From positions 620,001 through 684,000 of the forward strand of contig NZ_FXTU01000001.1 in the NCBI RefSeq assembly GCF_900182735.1: 64,000 bases of DNA, written 5' to 3'. The position numbers were made by a program, and so were the translations under genes. This DNA is from Laceyella tengchongensis (GTDB lineage Bacteria > Bacillota > Bacilli > Thermoactinomycetales > Thermoactinomycetaceae). Within the stretch, counting starts at the first letter, position 1; each line of letters starts with the position of its first letter. This document shows positions 57,766 to 64,000 of the stretch, one piece after another. The notes beneath the pieces are model-generated. The model ran no database searches. It was given only the letters and a program-made list of their open reading frames with translations, and was not told the DNA's origin.

Positions 57766-58827
57766 TTATTTTAATACAAATTCGGCGGTAACCGGATTGT
57801 GGTCACTGTATTCAAATTGAAGCGAATGGCCGTACACACGCTTCACTTCCACATTGGATGAGATCAAGAAACCGTCGATGTTGGACTGAAAGTTGATTCC
57901 CTGCTTAAAAGGGAGTGCCAACGTTCTGGATGTGGGAACACTGCCATCTGCCACCCAAGTAAACCCTTTTGGCAGAAAGTCGGACGGGATCGTTTGCATC
58001 CACTCAGGCCAAGATTCTTTTGCTTTAAACCGTTTGGGGGCTGTGCCAGGGATCAGATGGTTCCAGTCTCCACCCAGAATCAGATAGTTTCCCGCTTGCA
58101 CATGGCGCTGCATAAATTCTTTCAAAAAGGCTAGTTGTTGTTTTCTTACTTTTCCGCCTTTGTCGAAGGCAGACAAATGCAGGTTAACTAGGATCAATTC
58201 TTTGCCATTTTCTAAGGGGATCCGATTTTCCATGATACACCGGTCCAAGTCGAATGGTTGTTGTGGCCAATCTTCCTTGCCATACAGGGAGAATCGGGTG
58301 CTTTGCTTCAACTGGTACTTGGATAAGGTGACCAGTCCCCCATTGACAGAACCCATGGGGTCGAAGACGGGCACTGGCACCCATGATACCAAATAATTTT
58401 GTGCAAACACCAATCCATAGTCTGGAAGATGTTGCCGCATGGCGGCCTGTTGGTTGATATGATAGCTTCGGGATGAGTCCACATCCACCTCTTGCAATAG
58501 ATAGAACGAAGAAGCTTCCCTTTTCAAAAAGGAAAGAATCTTGCTCAAGTTTTTTGCCGTTTGCTCTTTACTGGCGGCGCGGGAGCGGGTTCCTCCATCC
58601 ATGAAGAAGTCTTGGTCTTTGTCCAAGCCGGCGTAGCCGATGTTAAACGTGGTTACCGTGAACGGGACACCAGTGGTCAATTTCTGGCTCGCGTTATTGA
58701 TGACGGTGAGGGGCAGGGCCGGTTCAGGTTCATAATCGGTTAGCGTCACATACAACAAAAAAGCGCCAAAACACAGCAAGACCAGGGAGCAGAACAAAGC
58801 CAATCCCCATAACGCCTTTTTTACCAT
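57766..58827 (-). CDS. Membrane-anchored endonuclease/exonuclease/phosphatase (EEP) family protein
   Basis: 353 aa. One N-terminal membrane segment (ALWGLALFCSLVLLCFGAFL) places the domain outside. EEP motifs are VTTFNIGYAG (Asn), SSFYLLQEVDVDSSRSY (Glu), LILVNLHLSAFDK (His), LILGGDWNHLIPG (Asp, Asn) and LQFEYSDHNPVTAEF (final Asp-His). All catalytic positions are kept. Substrate may be a nucleic acid, a sphingomyelin-type lipid or an inositol phosphate; not resolved. Shares a terminator with the protease gene. Confidence 0.88.
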   Translation of the reverse strand: MVKKALWGLALFCSLVLLCFGAFLLYVTLTDYEPEPALPLTVINNASQKLTTGVPFTVTTFNIGYAGLDKDQDFFMDGGTRSRAASKEQTAKNLSKILSFLKREASSFYLLQEVDVDSSRSYHINQQAAMRQHLPDYGLVFAQNYLVSWVPVPVFDPMGSVNGGLVTLSKYQLKQSTRFSLYGKEDWPQQPFDLDRCIMENRIPLENGKELILVNLHLSAFDKGGKVRKQQLAFLKEFMQRHVQAGNYLILGGDWNHLIPGTAPKRFKAKESWPEWMQTIPSDFLPKGFTWVADGSVPTSRTLALPFKQGINFQSNIDGFLISSNVEVKRVYGHSLQFEYSDHNPVTAEFVLK

Positions 58828-59150
58828 TGCGAATCCTCCCAGTTGTCGCTCTATGCGGATTACATATCTCTATTCTTTTTGTAGATATGATCTCTATGTT
58901 TAAGAATACTAAATTGTATCAAGCAATTGAATTATTTGTCTGATGAAAAAACGTTTTTTGGCGCTACTAGGGCAAAACGGTGAATGATCCATGTCATTTG
59001 CGTGAGCCTATTGAATTGCGTTGGCCGTTTATCGCATAGTAAGAAGGGAGGGGAATGAATCGATCGATCATTCCGTCATATAAGAAATGTATAAAGGTAA
59101 TCATGATCATTTTACACACCCCAAACAGAAAAAATGATGGGGGGCTTGAC
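58828..59150. other. Intergenic stretch between divergent genes
   Basis: Should contain promoters for the EEP gene (minus) and the small gene at 59151 (plus). An upstream ATG at 59055 with GGGAGG is in frame with the latter and could be an alternative start (114 aa). No other gene seen. Confidence 0.4.
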
Positions 59151-59399
59151 ATGAGATTGTTTAGTGGGCATCAGCAGCAGAGGAGAAAGCAAAGTGATGC
59201 GAGTAAAATGTCCCTGTTTGCGGGGTACAGCGGGGATGATTTTGATCAAAAGTATCTTGAAATTTTAGACAGAAAGAGAATGCGGTTGCAAGCAGAAGCA
59301 AAACGGCTTCAAGAAGCGCGCCAATCCGAAGAAGATGAATATCAGCGCAAAATTCTTGAAGCCATCCAGTTGGCCAATCGGGGAAAACGGAAACGCTGA
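59151..59399 (+). CDS. Small coiled-coil protein, unknown
   Basis: 82 aa, basic and helical: LFAGYSGDDFDQKYLEILDR then KRMRLQAEAKRLQEARQSEE, ending NRGKRKR. The middle is a likely coiled coil. ATG at 59151 has GGGGGG 6 bases ahead; 59055 is a possible longer start. No family recognised. Confidence 0.55.
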   Translation: MRLFSGHQQQRRKQSDASKMSLFAGYSGDDFDQKYLEILDRKRMRLQAEAKRLQEARQSEEDEYQRKILEAIQLANRGKRKR

Positions 59400-59450
59400 T
59401 GGGGTGACCGGTTTTTGTAAAATGTGGGCTGAGGGGGATCCTCAGCCTTT

Positions 59451-59876
59451 TTATATCAATACGTTTTTTTCATTCATCGGGATCAGGTTGGCTTCCATCA
59501 ACCATTCAAATACACGGATGATTTCCAACCATACATTGCGGGCTTTTTTGTGGCCAAGCACGCTGGAAGCGATGGCGCAGTCTTCCATCCATTCTTTCAA
59601 TTTGGCTGGCGTGGGCGGTTCTTCGGGATATTCCTCCCGATAAGATTGCAGCAAGATGGGTTTGATCTCATGATAATAATCGGCCAAGCACAACAGGAAC
59701 TGGGTGTCACAATCCACATCATCCTTATACAGTTTGCGCTGTATACGTTCTTTGTCCTTGTGCCAATTCAACACAATCCGCTTTTTGGTCAGACTGCTCA
59801 TAAATTGATTCAGTCTGCTCCGAAAAGGAATGCTCAATAACTGCAATTCTTCATTTGATCTAGTCGCCACTGCCAT
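59451..59876 (-). CDS. Helical protein of unknown function
   Basis: 141 aa, no signal peptide. It reads LSIPFRSRLNQFMSSLTKKR, DVDCDTQFLLCLADYYHEIK and IRVFEWLMEANLIPMNEKNV; acidic and all-helical in character. The second of two ATGs (59876) is better spaced from AAAGG. Unknown family; converges on the small coiled-coil gene. Confidence 0.6.
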   Translation of the reverse strand: MAVATRSNEELQLLSIPFRSRLNQFMSSLTKKRIVLNWHKDKERIQRKLYKDDVDCDTQFLLCLADYYHEIKPILLQSYREEYPEEPPTPAKLKEWMEDCAIASSVLGHKKARNVWLEIIRVFEWLMEANLIPMNEKNVLI

Positions 59877-59932
59877 CTCCATCCTTTCACAGCTTGTCTT
59901 GTACTAATTACCACTTTTTCTTTGATTCCCCT

Positions 59933-60235
59933 TCAACCTACCCATTGTATATAAAATCGGCGAGAAAGGAAAAAGGATGGAAGATGGCGTTTCGGCGAGT
60001 GAATCGCTAGATTAGCATACCTGCAAGACGCAAAAAGCCGGGCTATATTACGTGCCCCGCTCTTTTGCATTGCTGACCGAAACCATGCGTGTCCATGCCG
60101 CCCGCTACGAGGATGATTCTGAAGCGGGAGGTGGGGTCGGCCGGTTTTTTTCTTTTTCACTCGGCAGCATCCGACCAAAAGGGTGAAAGCCAGGCCGAAC
60201 AAGAGTGCTTGAGATCGGCGCTTACCTGAATGCAT
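59933..60235 (-). CDS. Possible small lipoprotein, perhaps frameshifted
   Basis: ATG at 60235 behind GGAGGAAAG opens a clear lipoprotein signal: RRSQALLFGLAFTLLVGCC, with lipobox LVGC. The mature part (KKKKTGRPHLPLQNHPRSGR and on) is unusually rich in Arg, His and Ser and looks like a shifted frame after the AAAAAGAAAAAAA tract. Only the first ~25 codons are convincing. Confidence 0.4.
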   Translation of the reverse strand: MHSGKRRSQALLFGLAFTLLVGCCRVKKKKTGRPHLPLQNHPRSGRHGHAWFRSAMQKSGARNIARLFASCRYANLAIHSPKRHLPSFFLSRRFYIQWVG

Positions 60236-60432
60236 GTTTCTTTCCTCCAGTTTTTCTTTGAATGTGATGAGGTTGTTGCTCAATTGTGACGTGTCTTATT
60301 CTGAAATAGTTGCAAAATATTGTGTGACAGGTTGAAGACAGTGACAGAATGGCTGCTGGTAAGGGAGAGGAACGACCGAGTGTTTGTCGGTGGTACCGGG
60401 CGATGGGAGAAGATAAGAAAGGATGTGGAGAA

Positions 60433-60645
60433 ATGGGTAGTGAAGTGAATCCGGCAACTTGTCCGCTATGCGGCAAACACAACCAGTGCGGCAATCTGGC
60501 GGAGCAGCGTATCAGTGACTGTTGGTGTAGAATAGAAGCGTTTCCTGCGGGTCTGCTCGAACAGGTGCCATCAGCGTACAAAAACAAGGCATGCATCTGC
60601 AAAGGTTGCCTAGACCGATATAAGCGTGGAAACTTGCCGGGATGA
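60433..60645 (+). CDS. Cysteine-rich CWC family protein
   Basis: 70 aa. TCPLCGKHNQCGN, SDCWCRIEAFPAGLLEQVP and KACICKGCLDRYKRGNL give the CPLCGK-NQC ... CWC ... CICKxC pattern of the cysteine-rich CWC family, probably binding zinc. ATG at 60433 follows AAAGGA with 9 bases between. Unknown role. Confidence 0.82.
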   Translation: MGSEVNPATCPLCGKHNQCGNLAEQRISDCWCRIEAFPAGLLEQVPSAYKNKACICKGCLDRYKRGNLPG

Positions 60646-60774
60646 GCGGAACGCGCAATCGTACTTTGTGGGTCTGCCTTTCATGGGCAGGGAAGGGTGG
60701 GTATAATGTACTTGCTTGCCATCCCTGGTGGGCGAACCCGGGATGAATCAGAAGAATGGAAAGGAAGTAGAAGG

Positions 60775-61605
60775 ATGGTGCGTCACATTACGGATCGTGT
60801 TTTGTTAAACAACGGGGTGGAAATGCCTTGGTTGGGTTTGGGGGTGTATAAGGCACAAGAAGGCAAAGAAGTGGAGCAGGCGGTGGAAACGGCTCTTCAA
60901 GTAGGCTATCGCAGTGTGGATACGGCGGCTTTCTACCATAATGAAACCGGCGTGGGCCATGCGCTCAAACAATCAGGTATCGCAAGGGATAAACTGTTTG
61001 TCACTACCAAAGTGTGGAACACGGATCAAGGGTATGAAGCCACGCTGGCTGCCTTTGACCGTAGCCGCAAAAAGTTGGGTTTGGATTACCTCGATCTGTA
61101 TCTCATTCATTGGCCAGTGCCGGGCATGTTCCGAGATACATGGCGGGCCTTGGAGAAGTTGTACCGGGATGGCTGGGTACGAGCAATTGGGGTAAGCAAT
61201 TTTCAAACGCATCATTTGGAGGAGTTGCTTGCTACCTGTGAAGTGCCGCCAGCAGTCAATCAGGTGGAATTCCATCCTTTGTTGACACAGGAGGAGTTGC
61301 GCGCCTTTTGTGGGCGGGAGAAGGTTCAGTTGGAAGCGTGGAGTCCGTTGATGCGCGGCAATGTTGTGAATCAGCCAGTGATTGTGGAGCTGGCGAAAAA
61401 ATATGGGAAGACGCCGGCGCAATTGGTATTGCGGTGGGATTTGCAGCATGGGATGGTGACCATCCCCAAGTCTGTCACACCAAGTCGGATTGAGGAAAAT
61501 GCAGACATTTTTGACTTTGAGATTTTGCCTGAGGATATGGCGCGACTGGATGGATTAAATCAAAATCACCGCTTTGGGCAACATCCCGACCATTTCAAAT
61601 TTTAA
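60775..61605 (+). CDS. Aldo/keto reductase
   Basis: 276 aa NADPH-dependent oxidoreductase of the TIM-barrel AKR family. The motif VGYRSVDTAAFYHNETGVGH has the Asp and Tyr, VTTKVWNTDQGYE the Lys, and LDYLDLYLIHWPVPG the catalytic His. RAIGVSNFQTHHLEELL and VTIPKSVTPSRIEENADIFD (NADP-binding) follow. Size and motifs are close to YvgN/YtbE of Bacillus. ATG at 60775 has AGAAGG; the frame reaches further to 60697 without support. A terminator follows. Confidence 0.94.
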   Translation: MVRHITDRVLLNNGVEMPWLGLGVYKAQEGKEVEQAVETALQVGYRSVDTAAFYHNETGVGHALKQSGIARDKLFVTTKVWNTDQGYEATLAAFDRSRKKLGLDYLDLYLIHWPVPGMFRDTWRALEKLYRDGWVRAIGVSNFQTHHLEELLATCEVPPAVNQVEFHPLLTQEELRAFCGREKVQLEAWSPLMRGNVVNQPVIVELAKKYGKTPAQLVLRWDLQHGMVTIPKSVTPSRIEENADIFDFEILPEDMARLDGLNQNHRFGQHPDHFKF

Positions 61606-61616
61606 TGTGAAGCATG

Positions 61617-61651
61617 AATCCCCAGCTGGTTGAATCAGCTGGGGATTCTTT
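61617..61651 (+). terminator. Terminator of the aldo/keto reductase gene
   Basis: AATCCCCAGCTG at 61617-61628 pairs perfectly with CAGCTGGGGATT at 61636-61647, then CTTTG. Confidence 0.8.
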
Positions 61652-61676
61652 GATTTTGGTGAGTAGGCCCGTGCGT

Positions 61677-61781
61677 TCAGGATTTGGTTTTCTTCTTTTC
61701 TTCCACATAATCTTTGACCAAGTAAAAAAGGGTGATCACCACAAACAGAATGATCAGTCCGTTCGTGATAAACGGAGTCAT
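61677..61781 (-). CDS. 34-residue single-pass membrane peptide
   Basis: On the minus strand ATG opens TPFITNGLIILFVVITLFYL then VKDYVEEKKKTKS and a stop. One membrane helix and a basic tail. AAAGGAAGTGAAG lies ahead, and its ATG overlaps the stop of the DoxX gene by 4 bases (ATGA), which argues for coupled translation. Confidence 0.6.
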   Translation of the reverse strand: MTPFITNGLIILFVVITLFYLVKDYVEEKKKTKS

Positions 61782-62255
61782 GCCACTTCACTTCCTTTCT
61801 CTGATGCTTGACCCGTAGGGATGTTCTTCCAAAAAATCATCAACAGTTTCCGTCGGTCCAGCCACAAGAGCACGAGGTTCATGATGACTAACACCGTGCT
61901 GAGGTCATGCACACCGATATGGTAAAAATAGTTTACGAGCATGACGTTAAGGGCTACCGGGAAGTACATCACTGCCCCGAGCGTGGCAGTACGAGGGATG
62001 AGCAGGAGCAATGCAGGGATCACTTCCCCGAGACCGATAAAAAGCTCATAGGGGCGGGAATAACCAAAAAAAGCCCAAGTGATGGCGAATCCCTCCTTTT
62101 TGAGCAGCTACTTGGGTGATTTCATTTAAGGGGATGTGGCCGAATTGTCCAAAAACTAGTTTAACTCCTCCATATAAGAGAAAGATCATCGCCATAAACC
62201 AACGGAGCGTCATTGGGAACGATTTGCGCAATGCCCGCCATAAACGTTTCTTCAC
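61778..62255 (-). pseudogene. DoxX-like membrane protein, split by a +1 frameshift
   Basis: GTG at 62255 behind GGAGG opens KKRLWRALRKSFPMTLRWFM, AMIFLLYGGVKLVFGQFGHI ... QVAAQK. Near 62095 a five-A tract shifts the frame: removing one A gives EGFAITWAFFGYSRPYELFI followed by GLGEVIPALLLLIPRTATLG and DLSTVLVIMNLVLLWLDRRK to the stop at 61778. The joined protein has four membrane helices and the DoxX order. The shift could be a real mutation or a sequencing slip; everything else looks intact. Confidence 0.72.
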
Positions 62256-62667
62256 AGTGGTGCCTCCTGTTGCTTGATGATTCCATTCAATCTTATCTCT
62301 TCAAGTTGAATGGCAGATGAATCAAAGCTGAACAGAGGCTAAATTTTTGCGAAGGTGTGTTCCTATGCAAGTAGCATCAGTTTGGATGGTGCGAAAAGGG
62401 GATTTTGTGTGCAGAATACAGCATGACATGCGCTTTAAAAATGAATGGTTTACGAAACAAAGCTTTCGTGAACCAATAGACATGAAAAATAGCCTTAAAT
62501 AAATGGTTTATTATGAATGGATGAAGGGTTGATTTTTTCATTTTCGGGTAAATGAAAATTCAGACCAAGCAGGGCCGGGCTGTTTGGACGAAGCAGTGTT
62601 CCATCCTAGGTAAAAACATTCCGGGTTGCTTTGTCTGCATTTTGGATGATCTCGTGGGAGGCCGCTA
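62256..62667. other. Intergenic stretch with two small hairpins
   Basis: GGTTTACGAAA faces TTTCGTGAACC near 62449-62476 (one mismatch), and TTTTCATTT faces AAATGAAAA near 62534-62560. No gene seen. It should carry the promoters of the DoxX gene and of the gene at 62668. Confidence 0.4.
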
Positions 62668-63102
62668 ATGGAATTTATTCTTGGGTGTGTGGGGTTGTAC
62701 ACCTTGATTGGCATGGTTTACCCGAGCCGCTGGCATCGAAAACCGGTTATCCCTTTAGGGAAGTGGCGAATTGACCTAGGTCGGAGGAAGTGGAATGCGG
62801 CCATTTTCATCCTCGTGGTCATTTTGTCGGGGATCATTGGGCCAAGTTATACCCAATTGCGTTATGAACAAGACAAAGCGATAAAAATGAAAGCGCGGCT
62901 GGAGCAGTTGGAGAAAGAGCTGGATCAAAAAGAAGAGCAAATAGAGACGCTGCGCAAACAAGAGGAAGATTCAGCGGTTGCGTCAGAGGAGAATCAAACG
63001 CAGGAGGAGACGAATCGCGTTATATTGGATGATGAGGACGATGACGATGTCACGCTCAAACCGCGATCAAACACCAAGAAAAGCAAGGGAAGAGGAAAGT
63101 AA
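62668..63102 (+). CDS. Membrane-anchored acidic coiled-coil protein, unknown
   Basis: 144 aa. Two hydrophobic segments (ILGCVGLYTLIGMVYPSRWH and WNAAIFILVVILSGIIGPSY) are followed by a coiled coil (KMKARLEQLEKELDQKEEQI) and an acidic, then basic tail (DDEDDDDVTLKPRSN). GGGAGGCC lies ahead of ATG. No family recognised. Confidence 0.6.
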   Translation: MEFILGCVGLYTLIGMVYPSRWHRKPVIPLGKWRIDLGRRKWNAAIFILVVILSGIIGPSYTQLRYEQDKAIKMKARLEQLEKELDQKEEQIETLRKQEEDSAVASEENQTQEETNRVILDDEDDDDVTLKPRSNTKKSKGRGK

Positions 63103-63273
63103 TGCGGGCAAGGAGTGCTTCTCGCGTAGAATTATTGTAAACAATGGAGAGAATCGGTTCCAACTCGCACGCCAATTCTCAGCAAGCAAACGTCTTAGGC
63201 TGTATAGTAGATATTGATGGATTTGAAAAGGAGTCGGGTATCAGCGAGATTTGCTGTTGATAGTAACACAAAA

Positions 63274-63309
63274 CGTCCTTGGCCATGCGTTCGGGCATAG
63301 CCAAGGACG
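63274..63309 (-). terminator. Terminator of the flavohemoprotein gene
   Basis: CGTCCTTGGC at 63274-63283 pairs with GCCAAGGACG at 63300-63309; the minus strand continues TTTTGTG. Confidence 0.75.
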
Positions 63310-63376
63310 ATGCAAGTGTTTGTGGCATAGCAAGGAGAAAACAGGGGCATGTTGGCAAGTCAGCTCCAGACGGCAT

Positions 63377-64000
63377 TTATTGCGTTGCTCCCATCGGTGC
63401 AGCAGCAGGTGGGGTCCATGCTCCGGCTGGGCCGAAAATTTCATGATGGATCGCGGCCGGAGCAATGCCCAGTGACAGAAGTGCTTGGTAGCAATCGCGC
63501 ATGAACGCCGACGGCCCGCACAAATAGAAATGACCAGTGGACGGCAATACCGTTTTCAGCCACTCGGCGTCAATGAGCCCTTCTTTGTCATATAGCCGGT
63601 TCAACCGATCCGTGTCCGTAGGTTGAGAATAGCAGAAATAGTTTTCGATATGGGCATGGCTGTTGGCGATGCGGAGTACCTCTTCCCGCAGCGCATGTGT
63701 CTGGCTGTTGTGCGTGGCGTGAATATGGATGACTCGCTGTGAAGAGGGAGATTGGGCTAAGGCTTTGAGCATGCTCAACAGCGGTGTCAAGCCTACGCCG
63801 GCGCTGAGCAAGATGACAGGGGAGTCGGTTTGCTCCAGTGTGAACACGCCGGCTGGGGCGCTGACAGACAGCACACTTCCTTCTTCGACTTCTTGATGGA
63901 GATAAGTCGACACTTTGCCATTCTCTTCCTGTTTCACCGTGATGCGGTAATGTGATGCGTTGGGGTCGTCAGAAAGGCTGTATTGCCGGATGTGTGTGTA
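63377..64000 (-). CDS. hmp: Flavohemoprotein (nitric oxide dioxygenase), C-terminal reductase part, 5' end beyond the window
   Basis: The frame is open to the window edge and begins YTHIRQYSLSDDPNASHYRI, where RQYSLS is the FAD-binding motif of the reductase module. The NAD(P)H domain has SPVILLSAGVGLTPLLSMLK and FYLCGPSAFMRDCYQALLSL, ending HHEIFGPAGAW. These are the flavohemoprotein motifs; the globin domain would lie beyond 64000. It detoxifies NO to nitrate. A related oxidoreductase without the globin cannot be excluded from this part alone. Confidence 0.88.
   Translation of the reverse strand, partial: YTHIRQYSLSDDPNASHYRITVKQEENGKVSTYLHQEVEEGSVLSVSAPAGVFTLEQTDSPVILLSAGVGLTPLLSMLKALAQSPSSQRVIHIHATHNSQTHALREEVLRIANSHAHIENYFCYSQPTDTDRLNRLYDKEGLIDAEWLKTVLPSTGHFYLCGPSAFMRDCYQALLSLGIAPAAIHHEIFGPAGAWTPPAAAPMGATQ

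Noticed and set aside
1..64000. tRNA, rRNA or CRISPR loci
   Set aside because: No cloverleaf with CCA-type end, no rRNA core sequence and no regularly spaced repeats were noticed on reading; a dedicated scan was not possible.

Overview
The window comes from an endospore-forming Bacillota. Low-GC Bacillales-type ribosome binding sites, the lysC - sdhCAB - gerE neighbourhood known from Bacillus subtilis, a sigma-K type promoter and a GerE gene point that way. The fused class I fumarase and the futalosine menaquinone genes (mqnB, mqnD) fit Thermoactinomycetaceae or a near relative; the family is an inference.

The main result is that gerE, the late mother-cell sporulation regulator, is split. 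Codons 1-49 lie at 14979-15125 behind a consensus sigma-K promoter. The last 23 codons and the stop lie at 42330-42401. The two parts share the 12-base core agcaacgtgatg, and joining them across the core restores a 72-residue GerE. The 27,204 bp between the core copies form a mobile element with its own large serine recombinase (34455-35939). When the element ends are joined in silico they give a dyad-symmetric attP with perfect 16-base arms, CCCCTTTTTTGCAAAT and its complement. This is the layout of sporulation intervening elements such as skin in sigK, but the cargo differs: it is mostly anti-phage and metabolic genes. A third, diverged att-like site at 31287-31320 suggests two elements stacked in tandem.

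Layout. (1) 1-14750, chromosomal: end of lysC, three genes of a peptide ABC importer, sdhCAB, a DUF1002 protein, class I fumarase, a zinc-ribbon protein, an HxlR regulator, an HExxH-type protein, a phosphodiesterase-fold membrane protein and an M24 peptidase. (2) 15126-31286, left half of the element: remnants of HNH and Mrr nucleases, a four-gene type I restriction operon whose first gene is a methylase-dead M/S fusion, a structured intergenic block, a DUF3862 lipoprotein, a RelE-like/UvrD helicase fusion, and a two-gene operon of an RpoD-like sigma factor and a RecQ-like helicase. (3) 31287-42317, right half: VOC protein, amidohydrolase (MtaD-like), a small frameshifted ORF and the serine recombinase, a CitA/DcuS-type two-component system, a TctCBA tricarboxylate transporter and a possible immunity-type protein. 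(4) 42318-64000, chromosomal: gerE 3' part, SelO, an amidase, the DUF2157/GDYXXLXY pair, a MerR/TipAS regulator, a GNAT protein, a PhzF protein, a secreted BSP-type peptidase, two small secreted proteins, a 130-bp MITE sitting in a terminator loop, mqnB-mqnD, a large subtilisin-like protease, an EEP-family protein, an aldo/keto reductase, a frameshifted DoxX gene and the end of a flavohemoprotein.

Seen directly: the split, the shared core, the dyad arms, the ORFs and their motifs. Inferred: sporulation-timed excision, the defence roles and the tandem-element history. No RNA genes and no CRISPR array were seen.
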